This document shows positions 1-12,400 of a stretch of DNA of 64,000 nt, one piece after another. The position numbers and the translations under genes were made by a program. The DNA comes from Aurelia coerulea (taxonomy: Eukaryota > Cnidaria > Scyphozoa > Semaeostomeae > Ulmaridae): positions 5,259,501 through 5,323,500 of the forward strand of contig CM076945.1 in NCBI GenBank assembly GCA_039566865.1, read 5' to 3'. Each line of letters begins with the position of its first letter. The stretch's first letter is position 1. The notes below the pieces were generated by a model, which ran no database searches, had not been told where the DNA came from, and saw nothing but the letters and a program-made list of their open reading frames with translations.

Positions 1-735
1 AGGCTTGGCAATTCTAACACAACTTCGTGTGGGTCTAAGTAAGCTAAATTTTCACAAATTCAAACACAACTTTAAAGACACAGTAAATCCAATGTGCTCG
101 ATCAACGATGGAGTTGAGGATACGGAACACTTTTTGCTGCTCTGCCATAACTATGATGTGCAAAGACAGGGTCTTCTCGATGCCATTAACACCATATTAC
201 AACCTCAAGGCTTATCAAACCTCTCTAATGAAGCGCTTCTCAAAATACTTTTATATGGTGAAGCAAGGTTGCCACTTATGTCAAATACGATGATCCTTGA
301 GGCTACTCCAGTTTCTTTTTCTTTAACGTAACGCACAGTGAGCTCTCCATATAGCGAATCCTAATGAACTCTCGTTTTAAAGACCCATTTTCCAAGGACA
401 TAATCCATTGAACACAAATTCGCAGCCCAATGAACCCTTGTCTAACGAGATATGACTTGTTCATGGTTTCTTTGAGGGTCCGTTGTATGGAGAGATCACT
501 GTAGATCGGTTCTTTATTCATGTATTTTTTTGTTAGCATATTTTCTTGTATTTAGATTATTATCCTTAGTATTAGTCCCGTATTAGTGTTTGTATTAGTA
601 TTTAGATTAAGTGTAATAGCTGCAGGGTTGCAATGTATTTTCATGCTCCTTGCGCTATCGTCTCGTAATGTTAATGTTTGTTAGTAATTGTAAATTTTAG
701 GAGAATTGATATAAAAAAAAAAAAAAAAAAAAAAA
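1..735 (+). mobile_element. 3' end of a non-LTR retrotransposon with poly(A)
   Basis: The frame from position 2 to 331 encodes LTQLRVGLSKLNFHKFKHNF, then a zinc-knuckle-like MCSINDGVEDTEHFLLLC, the usual C-terminus of reverse-transcriptase proteins of LINE elements. It is followed by an untranslated tail and a 23-base A run ending at 735. The element starts left of the window. It sits antisense to RALGAPA. Confidence 0.75.
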
Positions 736-2093
736 CTCCAAATATTGTACCACTTTTGGACCAAATATCGGGCAGAGATATTTCAGGCTCTCAAAAGATG
801 TCGGCAAGCCCCATACCTTTGGGGTACAGATAGCCTCTGGCGGGAAGATATTTTCCAGAGTGAGAGTTCCTCGAAAATTTTGTTGATAAAAAGGTTTAAA
901 GGACATATGTCACGTTAGCAATTGGTGAAAAAAACAAACAAGCTTGGAGTGGAATTCCATTGTTTCGAGACTTTTTATTTCTGTTTCATGAATTTTTATT
1001 GCAATGGAAATTCAGCCTCGATCCTGTGCTTTGTAATAAACAATAGGGAGAATTGTATTGCATGAACCAATCAGCTTCATGACATATGCCCTTTAATGAC
1101 GACGTATCATGCATAAAAGCTAATTGCTACAAAACTTGGCCTGAAAGAGCATAGGTTTCAAATCTTTAAATCATCGTAAAAAGGTGGGTGTAAAATTCTT
1201 TCACCTATTTCGTTTCCTCTAACTGAATGGCTTAAAAGAAAATTTAGCTACCTATCTATAATTCTACCGTTTGACTTTCCGGAGATTTTGAATGTTTTCT
1301 TAAATTACAACTTATTTCAGCTCATTTGAGGATGTGACGTAATCAAATTTCTAAATCATAAACCACAAAAGTGAAGATTTTTGCTTGATACTATATTGTA
1401 GACATTCATAAACTAAGCCATTCTTGGAAACTATTTCAATCAAACAGTGTAGAAATTACGATGGTTTTAAGCTTTTTGAAAATTTTTTCTTGGATTCTCG
1501 AATAAAAGAAAAACACTCAAATTCTGAAAATATTGAAGATTTCAGAAAAGTCAACTGCAGAATCATAGCAAGATAGCAAACATTTCTTAGAAGCCATTCA
1601 GTTCAAAGAAATAGGTCATTGAATTTACACCAAAGATTTGGAACCTATGCTGCCTGACAAAAGGAGCAACAACAAACTAAAAAGTAACAAAAGTAACATA
1701 CGTATTTAGATGTCTTCTTAATAAGATCTTTCCTTTTTTCTGCTACAGCTGCTTGAAGAAATTCTACAACAAAACAGAGTTACAGATGTATTTCTACATG
1801 CTTCTGCCTAAGACTTCAAACAATATCATACCTTAACGGTCCTAGCAGAATCGTACTTCGATGGAAACACGTTTTTGGGCATCCAAACGATAGAAAAAGC
1901 TATTTGAAATACTACCAGATGCGCCAAAATGACTTCTATCACTTTTTTGCAACTCAACAGATTCCTCCAAAATGCAGAAAAACATCGCTCAAACCAGACT
2001 CTTTTGTACAATAGCTGAAAGCTCTATGAACCATAGAACCATAGCTGGTCCGTTTATTCTACTTGAAAGTTGTCGGAAACGATTTCAAAAGTT

Positions 2094-2804
2094 AGTCTTA
2101 CTGTCGCTATAAATATAATCACACAGCCTCGCTTTTATCAGTTGCTTTTGATTTTTGGTCACCACAAGAGACAGTCATGAAATCCCATTGTTTCCGCAGC
2201 GATATTTTGTACATTTTTATATGAAAGGTTCGATCGAGCGAAGATGGAGCTTCCATCTCTTTGATGCATATTTGAAAATTCTACAAAATGTATCAAAATA
2301 TCGTTCGATCCAGACTGTGTTCACACGATGCCGGCACATTTTGAAAGCGATGAAAAATGTGACGGATAGGCCTACCGTTCACATGAAAACGGCACGTTTT
2401 GAAAACGGCATCGTGTGAACACTCCAAAATGATGAAAACGGAGCATCTTTCAACGCTTTCAAAACGAGGCTAATTAGCTATGGCGCGAAAGTTCAACCTC
2501 GTTCTTGTGGAGCTTGCAAACAGTTGATTGCCATCACAATTTCTGGCGTTTTCGAAATTTGCTGGTATAGTGTGAACGCTAGCTCAAATTTTGCTACCGT
2601 CACATTTTTCACCGTTTTCAAAATGTGCCGGCATCGTGTGAACGCAGTCTCAGATTCATTTTTAGAAAAATAGCTAAAAGTTCTATTGGTAAAATTCAAA
2701 GGGAACCGAACTCTGTCTGATGACCCTCCTCTGTACAGAAACAAAACGAATGAATTATTGGCAGCCAATAATTCGTGCTTTCTCTATATAACGACAGTAA
2801 GACT
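2094..2804. mobile_element. Foldback element
   Basis: Ends are inverted copies of AGTCTTACTGTCG(C/T)TATA. Inner arms around 2325-2360 and 2585-2645 are also inverted copies (CACACGATGCCGGCACATTT). No coding capacity is seen. Confidence 0.7.
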
Positions 2805-2811
2805 GTAATAG

Positions 2812-3222
2812 ACCATTTTGCAATTTTGAGAAAGGGACTGAGGAGAGCGCGGCCCATTCTGACAGCCTTGGCAACGAGTAATGTTGTCAGCCGGGCCTAA
2901 ACTGAGCGGCTTCAAAGTTAAGGGAAAATACCTGAAATAAAGTGGCTCAAATTACACTTAGAAAAGGGCGGAGGGATGACAAGAAGACTAAATGATCCAG
3001 AGAAAACACTTACCATCCTAAACAAGCATGCATATAACTCTTGAAAGTTGCAAATAAATCGGAAATAACTCGAATTTGGAGAGAGATGCGAGCAAGCCGC
3101 AAGCTGCACACTTACCACTGCAGAAGAGGGGATTCCCTAGATTTCCCTGTTGCCAAGGCTGTCAGAATGGCCCGCACTCTCCTCAGTCTCTTTCTCCAAA
3201 TTGCGAAATGGTCTATTGAGCC
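2812..3222. repeat. Inverted dispersed repeat beside RALGAPA exon 29
   Basis: The stretch GACCATTTTGCAATTTTGAG...ACAGCCTTGGCAAC at 2812-2876 recurs in reverse at 3150-3222. It is read through by the open frame that continues past exon 29. Confidence 0.6.
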
Positions 3223-3308
3223 CTCAAGCACAAAGTTTTGTTGTAGCTGGCTGTCAAAATAGTGAAGTTCATTCAGGTTCACCCGGTACAAAAGAAAGCA
3301 TCTCATAC

Positions 3309-3492
3309 CTTGAGCACTATCCTTTCCCTCCCTTCGTCCATCAAGTTCTTCAGGATACACAGTGACATCATCATGGACTCTTGCTAGTCTGATCGGCCTG
3401 CTGTCCCCCAGCATTACTTGGTTTATGTTCAAAGATCTGCGTTTTTCTGCGTATTTCGCAGGTGAATAGCCATCATGTGCTCGTTTCAACGT
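3309..3492 (-). CDS. RALGAPA: RALGAPA exon 29, last one found
   Basis: Acceptor TTATTTCAG and donor GTATGA at 3308. It begins [20 protein letters not shown] and ends DSAQ in phase 1. The reading frame stays open past this donor to 3112, where a stronger-looking GTAAGTG occurs. That extension, however, is made of a dispersed repeat also present inverted at 2812-2880, so the shorter exon is preferred. No later RALGAPA exon was recognised between 1 and 3308. Confidence 0.8.
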
Positions 3493-6400
3493 CTGAAATA
3501 AAGGTAAAAATTAACGTGTTCCAAAAATTAAACATTAGAAAAGCTACTACGGTAAAACAATCACTTATTCGTTTTAATTGATTCGACAGGCTACCAATCA
3601 ATGTGCGAAAATGAGGATTCACCATCAAGTCACCATCAAGTCACCACCAAGTCATCAAACAATCGAAAGCAATCAAATCAAAGAACGATTTAGCATAAGC
3701 TCCTTACAAAGAAAACGAAAACTCTTCAGAAATAGTAAACTAGTCTTTAGTAATTACAACGCAAGCAGCAATCCCTAGTAGGGTGTAAAGTAACCAAAAA
3801 TCGATTTTCGGTTGTTTCTAAAATCGGTTGAGAATGGATGGCTCACATTGCATTGGAGCTTCTTCGACATTCAAAACCAAAAGATTGAGCAGGGACAATA
3901 ATTGAATTCAAATACTATGTTCTTCTTGAGTATAAAGGTCTGCTAATTACGTATACCAACATACATTGATAACAAAGACGCAGATGAGATGAAGTACAGT
4001 TTGTAAAGTTACCTTGAATATGAGAGCAAGATACGTTGTGCAGTCGACAGAATCTCTTCGCTTTGAAAGCAGCAACTCTTTCGGAATAACCATCGCCCAG
4101 TCGAGTACACACAGTACCATTTTAGAAACATACTAGAAAGCAAAACAAGATAATTAAAGAACATGCCTAATAAATTTAAGCATCATTGTCTATAAACTTT
4201 TAATTGAGCGTGTAAAAATTACGCCAAACAGAATCACCTACATCACTTCAATCACTTGATACTAAACCAGGTGAGGCTTTATGTTCGTCAAATTGACTGA
4301 AAACAAATTCTGCTTTACTGTAGAAATTGAAATCTCTAAAATTGGAGAATATAGCCACTACAGTAGGCATCTTACCTCAGGTGCACTGTCACTGCTGCTA
4401 TCATTACTGCCACCTCTCATTTCAAGGAGCAGCTGGAGTGTTGTGAGACATAGGGCCTAAAACAAAGATTTGTTGTCAAACGAAGTGTCAAAATTGAAAG
4501 ATGGACTCCTTCATAACGCAATTACAGTCTATCTCAAATTAGATGACACGTGAGATTTACGAAAACGCAAAATTGCTCATGCAAGACACTTACGTTGTTT
4601 CTATTCGAAAACTCTTTAATGCGACAGCTAAGTTTTTTTATATATCAGTGAAAAAGTTACAAAACTACAAAATGAGCTAACAACAAAGAAGTAAAGCTAA
4701 TACAATTTTTCCAAATTTACAAGAAACTTCTAATTGATACAACACAAATTGCATTAAAAAAACGATTACAACATAATACGAAACGATTACAACATAATAC
4801 GAGACGATTCACAAGACAGCTAAGTTGAGACAGGCTTTAATACCGCCAATAAGTCTTAGGTCTCATGAACGTTTTAAAGGGGCTGTACTTTCCCCCCCCC
4901 CCCCAATACAGAGGCAAGTGTTTTCTATGCTTTCTACATGTTTGAACCTCGTAGAATTCACCAGTGTAATCAGATTTCTTATGCCATCAACGATTATAAA
5001 GATACAGTTGGATTCTGAGCAAGGAGTTCCAGATGTGTTTAGCCTAAACACACGAAAGGCAACAGGCAGCCTAAAGAAATTGTACGCCATGCGCCAATTA
5101 CAGAGGAATTTCTCATTCAATTTGATGATATTGGCTAGCTGATCTTCAAAGTTATTAATTTTTAAGTCATTTTAAGAATATCATAAACTTTACAATAGGC
5201 CTCTCTTAACGCTAAGAACTTAAGTCAACCCTTCTTAGTCCCCTTGACATAGCAACAGCAGAAAATGTTATCTGCATACTGAAGAAGACAAGTTACCTCC
5301 AAAAGTTTCAAAGGTAATAACTCTTCGTGACTCTTCAACTCTTCATAAAAGAATGCGAGAGACCAAATAACGTCCAATGCGACATTTGAAACTATCTTGT
5401 TATGGAACTAGAAAGAAAGAGACTTTTAAAACCAGGCAGCAATGCACCTTTTATATGATGGAATGGGGCAAAACAGGCCAGAGTGGGGCAAAATTGGTCA
5501 ATTGGCTTTTTGCTTCTAACGAGAAGGCAAAGTACCCTAGGATGTAAACTTGCAGCTTTCCAAGGAATAAAACTGTCTTCGTTCATGAAAGAAGCAGATT
5601 TTCTTTTAACTAAATAAAAATAACAGTGACATCCATGAATTAGTCAATGACCCACTTTGCTCCAAACTGACTTATTTTGCCTTACCTTTCCCTTTCAAAG
5701 ACTATGTTCGTAAATCTGTCCTGCAAAACAATTTCTTGTGGTTGTACCTTAAAGGGGCTCCGTCGTCAAACAGTAAAAAAATCCGTAAACTCGCATGTGT
5801 CACCAATTATCCATTGTTCATCCATTGCCTTCTGAAGTTTGTTTGGTGGCTTCACCCAAGCCACCAAAAAGTGACCGTTAAAAATCCACTTATATCCGAG
5901 CAATCGTAGAAGATATGAATGTTTGGTTTGTTCCTTGGTGAAGTACAATGATTAATGTCCAAACAGCAACTTTCATTTTGAAAAAAATATGAAAATCCTG
6001 TGTGATATCACCTTTCAAAAAACTGCAAAAATCATCGTTTTGTTTACATTTTGACGACGGAGCCCCTTTAAACCACATGGACGTAGACACGAAAGTAAAA
6101 AGTTGCTGTGAAATTTTACGACTGAAATTTCGATTTCGTAAAATACGGCTGGTAAAAGAGAAGAGGAGATATCGCGAAAATAAAATTTGAAGTCCTATCT
6201 GACGTATCTACTTACACATAAAGATGCAAGAATGACACATAAACAATCTGTAGTTTTTGGATGTCCATTTGAATTGACCAAACTTTCAATGATTAAAACA
6301 CCAAGACCGTTCAATGAGATGCACCTACAATGAACAATCCATAATTTTACGTCTTGGATTATTAATTAGAGCTGGTTGAGGGAGTTCACCGTCCTTTGGA

Positions 6401-9400
6401 CTTGCACAAGTCGTCAACAAGACGACTTAGGCAAGTCCAATCGTCCTTAGATATTTGATAATTATGCACTTCTGAGGCCTGCATTAAGAAAATACGGTAC
6501 TTGTTTCCTATAAGAAGGGCTTTCAATGTGCATAGAATTAGCTCAAAGTGCCTATTATTAAGGATGACCACAAGAATAACAACAATGTAATGGGTTAACA
6601 AACAAACAACTTTAAACCAAGACTATGGCCACAGAGCAACATTTACTTCCAAGTTTCTATTATTCTCACAAGACATAGTTATTTTCTAAATTGCATGGAA
6701 TCATAGCCTCATTGTCGTATACCAATTCCAACTAATTCTAATTGGACAAAACCCTAAATCGAATTGATGTGTGTTAGGTACCATCAAGTCGCTGGCGACT
6801 TCTGGCGACCCTCTGAACAAACAATCTCCATTCTTTCTGTTCATTGCTTTTTCATTAAGTTTATGCAATTGAAATCGAATTGATACTCGACTCTGAAATA
6901 TTTCGTGCTATTCAGATTAAATCTGTTAAAATGAGCTGTTCTTACCTCGCATGACAGGATGGGTCTGTTTTTGCAGCTTTTAGTAATGGAATCGCTATCT
7001 TTTCCTGTACAAAAGGACAAGATATTTCAATACGCATCAACGATTTATTCTTTGCCAAATCTCCAATCAAAAGGACCGTTTGTTAGGTCTGCAGTACAAG
7101 TCTGTCAAATAAAGTTCTGCGGGCTAACCAATTGAATTAATTGAATAATCGAATTACTTGAAACAACAATACTACCACATCTTCTATGTGACGGCTGCTG
7201 AAAACTTTCAAAACTCTTGTGTTGATAATTTTTCAACAAACTGATATTTCGGTTCAATCTAGGAGGACCAAGCAATCTATTTTAAAGATCACGTTTTCAC
7301 AAAAAATCTTCCCGGGATTTACATACAGGGTGTCCCAAAAAAATTGTGCCCCGTTTGTCTGAAGATTGTGACAAAACGGCAAAAGATTCTCGCAAAACTT
7401 TTGCATGATGTTGCTCTTCACATATTCAATTAAAGTTTGCTACCATCCCCATAAAAATCCGTTGAAAAATGGTGAAGCTATGACCTCCAGGAGACCAAAT
7501 TTGCACAATGACTGAAACCAGCGGTCGGCCATTTTGTCTTACTATTTTGCAGCGATAAATAGCTTCATGGATGGAAATTGAAACAGCGGCCTCCAATTTC
7601 ATAGCTCTCGTGAAAATTCTGATGAACCTCAGAGAGTTCCACTATTTCTGACCGCACAGAAATTATTTCTTACCTCACGTGAAGTTACTTATCACTGCAA
7701 AATTGTAAGACAAAATGGCCGACCGCTGGTTTCAGTCACCAGGCAAATTTGGTCTTCTGAAGGTCGTAGCTCCATCATTTTTCAACAGATTTTTACGGGG
7801 TTGACAGCAAACTTTAATTCAATGCCTGCAGAGCAACATCATGCACAAGTTTTGCGAGAATCTTTTGCCGTTTTGCTGCAATCTTCAGGCAAACGGGGCA
7901 CAATTTTTTTGGGACACCCTGTAGTTCAGACTACAAGTTTATAAAACATACCCTCAGGTCACTACCATGAAACGGCGTGTCAGATTCACCAATCTTTGAT
8001 CCTGGTCGATGAATAGGCATGTCCGCAAACATCCGCGAAAATGAAATCAAAGATCCTAACAATGTCACAGCTTCTTTTCTTGGGTGCTAGAACGAAGAAA
8101 TTTCCGCGTGTGAAATTTAGGAAGAATTCAAAAGGCAACTGCTATCATTTTGAAAACAACTCACAAAAGAAATACGACAGACATGTGAACTTCAAATTAA
8201 AAAAAAACTCCGTGGGAATAAAGCGGGTTATTTTTGCTGTTATTTTCACCTTATAACCTCTATAATATAGGGGAAACTTGCTATGTTTATTGTACTCCTG
8301 ACTGGTCTTGCATTGGTTGGCAGCCAGTCCTGTGTTGCTACTTCTCATTCCTGCTCTTTCATAAAACTTCCATCCTATTAAATAAACCCACTAGCTGCTA
8401 CGCTATACCCCTATCCTCACACACACACACATAACGATTTACAGGCTTTTTCTTTCTTTTATATACACAATCTAATAATGTACAATTTAACAAAAACATA
8501 GTTACAAAGACGATACCATTGGGAGCATGATAGGCATGGCTACCCTAAATGACCTTTAACAAATAACAATACAGATACTAAAGGCTATACCAAAGTTCTG
8601 TTGGTCTCTCTATAGGGAGAACTAGCTTATCGCAGAGGTACAGATGACACTGCTACTTGGATCGAAAATAAAAGTTGACAGATTTTGGTATAGTCTTTAG
8701 TAACATAGATACATTTACTATACATTTATTGTGTTATAAGAAGATTAAAGATTAATAGAGAAGGATTTACAGACTTTCAAACATTCTATTCACAAAGCAT
8801 ATGTTCGCTCTAGTTACCACTTTTCTCTACTTTCACTACCTAGTGTAATAGAATGTGGCAGCTGCTACAACACGAGATAAAAGACTCCAGCACCCTTCAA
8901 ATTTTCAAAAAGCAAATAAGGTGCTGGAATGGTGATAAATGCAACTGTAGGCTTTGCAAAACATATGTACAACAAGTTGGGTTCATACCAGGATAGTTAT
9001 TGAAATTCTTGTAATTATACATATACATATACAAATTATTTTTAGATTAGACTTGTAAATTTTGTAAATAAGTAGGCCTTTTGGCCTTAATTAGCTGTAA
9101 TTTTAGCTATGGTTTTGTTTCAGCCTACTTTGTAAATAAATAAATGATGATGATGATGATGATGATCGCACTAGAGGCATCTTTCATTTCCCCCAATAAC
9201 TAGAAAATTTACAAACCTTGAGATTTTGGGTTCCAATGATCGCATCAGCAGCAAAGATAAAATCAAGGATAAGTGCAGTTGAGCCTGGTAATATGAAGCC
9301 ATAAAAATCCACGCTTTGGCTTACGATTGCATTTATGACATCCTGGAAGAAGAACGTATATTTAAAATTTGTTACAAGATGATAATTAGGAACAAAATCT

Positions 9401-12400
9401 TCAAATCATTCAAACGATTGCACGGATAGTTAATGCATCTTTGACTTAAAGGTAATGTGTCCATGTAAGTACAGCCATTTTGCTACTTTCACTTGATATT
9501 TCATGTGATCACTTTGGCGTAGTTTCTAAAAGATAGCCAGCTCTAATAGCAGACTGATGACTTACTTGTGGCTGTGATTCCAGAGCTGAACCCGAAGTCT
9601 GACAGCGGGCAGCCTCGTTGTGAAATTTAAATTCTAGTTTTGCATGTGTTCAGTTAAATTCTACCAATCACAGTGAGCAACTCGAGCTCTTCGTCAGCAT
9701 CGTGTCAGCACATTTTGACAAGAGTGTATACGCTGCTGTACTTACATGGACACATTACCTTTAATGGCTTAAAAGGAACTCCAGGTACTTTGCTGCTATT
9801 AGCGAACTTATGACTTTATAACGCAGCTCACTACGATGATGAACAGATGAGTTAGGCGACTTAGGTGAGATGGGGAGGGATGGGGAGAGATGGCAAAGTA
9901 AAGCGTCAAGGAAGCTCAATTTTACGTCTGTACAATAGACGATTCCGAAAAAAATGGCGTCTGGGGGCATTTGACCAAGATGCATTGCGTTTAATGATCG
10001 AATTTCTATAGGATCACTGTTGATTCCATTATAGAACGCAAAGCATCTTGGTCAAGTGCCACCATCTTTTGCGGAATCGTCTATTCCTGCCAGGATTGTA
10101 TATCTTAAAGTGTGCACTGATATAGCGGCGAAGGCGAAGGAAATACACCTTTTACATATTATCCAAAGAACTAAATTTTTCTTTATATGAACGACAAATT
10201 TCCTGGTTCAAATTTTTTGCATGGTCCTAACAACAATAGACTTATTTTTGGCCTATGCGGAGCCTTGATAAAAGGGTTCTTTTAACAACCAATGAGTGCA
10301 ATTAGATCTTGCTTATCTTGTATTAGTTCTACTTTGCTTGAATTAGTTTAGTGTAATAACCCCAGGGAAGATATTTACAATGTTACTCCCCGTGGTATCA
10401 TACTTGTAGTTTGTCGTTGTAAAGCCATATGAGACTATCTAAAATAAACTTATCTCACCTGGTCAGAGCCCGTGAGGCCAACATGTAATAACCGATAGAA
10501 ATAAGTGAGATGATCTGTTGATGGTTGCCTATCATGCCGTTGTAATGTCATCATACACATTAATTTGTATGCAAGCATTCGACCAGCTTTATGATCTGTA
10601 GCTCTGCTAAGTGACATTGCCTGAAATGGAAAAGTAGGTAGAATCATTGAGCCAATTAAAAATTTGCAATGAAGTTAACGATGTGTAACCACAGAAGCAA
10701 AATTGCTAAAATGCAAAATATATCTGTGAAAAATACTGGTATTCTACGTGTACCGAGTAAAGCATCACTTGTCTACCTTAGGACACTCATGTAAAAGTAA
10801 ACAAAATTACCTAAATGTGTCTTAGGATCAAACCGATCAGATCAAACTGACAGCGATACGATACGGGGCTATGTGCGTTTAAAAAATGGATTATGTGATT
10901 ACTAAGATAATAGAGGCGAAAACATGTTCAGTTCAATTCAATTCATTTCTATTCGTAAATATAAGTTGCTGCAATGCAAAATAGATCTGTAGAAAAATAT
11001 TTGTATTCTATGTGACCCAACAAGAGCATCGCTTATCTTGTGGCCACTAGGGTAAAAATAAAAACAAAAGAACCTAAATTCGTCCAACTTTATATTTTTT
11101 TTATATTCAACTGAAACCAACGATATTACAATAGACCTTTTAGCTATTATAAAAAAGAATCAGAATCGAATGATATTGTGCAACATTTTGTAGAATTTTC
11201 GAACGTGCGCAATAGTGATTGAAAATCTATCACCACTTGATCGAACATCGCGTATAAAAATGAATAAAAATAACGCTCGATCCAGGCTCTTTTGTAGAGT
11301 AGCTAAAAGGTCTATTACCTGCACCATTCACGGCGGGAAAATACACATAACGTCGTCGAGTTCCCACTGCGAATGGTGCTAACAATTATACAAAATACAA
11401 CTTTCTTGAGATACTATGTTATCACGATTCATGCCATGATAGTAAATCGTACCATGATATCATTTACTAAGCAAACAGACAACAAACCCACCTCGAAGCA
11501 CCAAGTTGAACAAAATAGCAATGGGGGGATAAGTCTTGGCGGTGATGGTGTTGACCTGTTATCCAATGAAATGCCTTGATTTTGTCGCACCTAAGACAAA
11601 AATAAAACTCAAAATAATTACTAGACTGGGAATGGGATTTGATCGTAAACTATATATCAAGAAACCGTAACTAGGATTGCTTGCAAAATATTTCTAGTGA
11701 AATTGAATTGAGCAGACCCTCTTTTATAGTTCTGAACGCCTAAAAAAAGCTAAGTAGTGTATGTGGCTACAAACAAAGACTGTATCTCCTCATGTAGTGA
11801 GACCATCAGTATTACGCATCTTCCACGCAATTGAATCTTCCTTCTTTTGGTGCATCGTCTGGCCGAAGGACCCACAAAAGTCCATTACTAACGCCAACCA
11901 GACCACCCATACTGGAAACTCACTCAATAAGGAATCTAAGCTTTTCTCCGAGGAGAGAAACATACAGAAGTTTGCAGCACGAGCAAGGTTACGAACTCCA
12001 GCCAGCGAGCCAAGGGATCTAGCACGCAACCTCTCTTACAGAAGGCGAGAGTACTAAACACCAGGCCTACCTACCACACCTTGCCATGCTGATTGCGATA
12101 AGATTCCAGGAACTGTCTGGCTATAAATGAATTACTAATTTCATACCAGAGAAGTCAACTTCGAAGCAACAATAAACATTGCAGCATGCAAATTACTAAC
12201 TACATAATAAGAAGCATCAATACATAGAGTTGAACCTCTGTAACCCGAACATGATTTAAATCAAACGACCACCAGTTATCTTGAAAAATTCGATATCTCC
12301 CTTACAAAAAGCCTAAAGTAAACGAACAGCGACACAGCGATGTCATTCAAAACAGAACAAAAGAAGGCCACGCACCACGTATTGTTCTATTGTTTATTCA

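Larger units (their letters stand above)
1..3308. other. Presumed RALGAPA intronic sequence left of exon 29
   Basis: Apart from the LINE tail at 1-735, the foldback element at 2094-2804 and the repeat at 2812-3222, no gene signal is seen. The RapGAP-domain exons expected next were not recognised. A segment at 1140-1280 resembles 13258-13380 (shared GAGCATAGG and AAAAAGGTGGGT), another old dispersed repeat. Confidence 0.5.

Noticed and set aside
1826..2011. Minus-strand frame with EVILAHLVV, faintly like the RALGAPA VITHLVNHLGH segment
   Set aside because: The similarity stops after a few residues, there is no fitting acceptor/donor pair, and nearby sequence resembles a dispersed repeat.
11790..12057. 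Open frames on both strands near 11.8-12.0 kb
   Set aside because: No family motif on either strand; the RALGAPA exon for this part of the protein is at 11492-11590.
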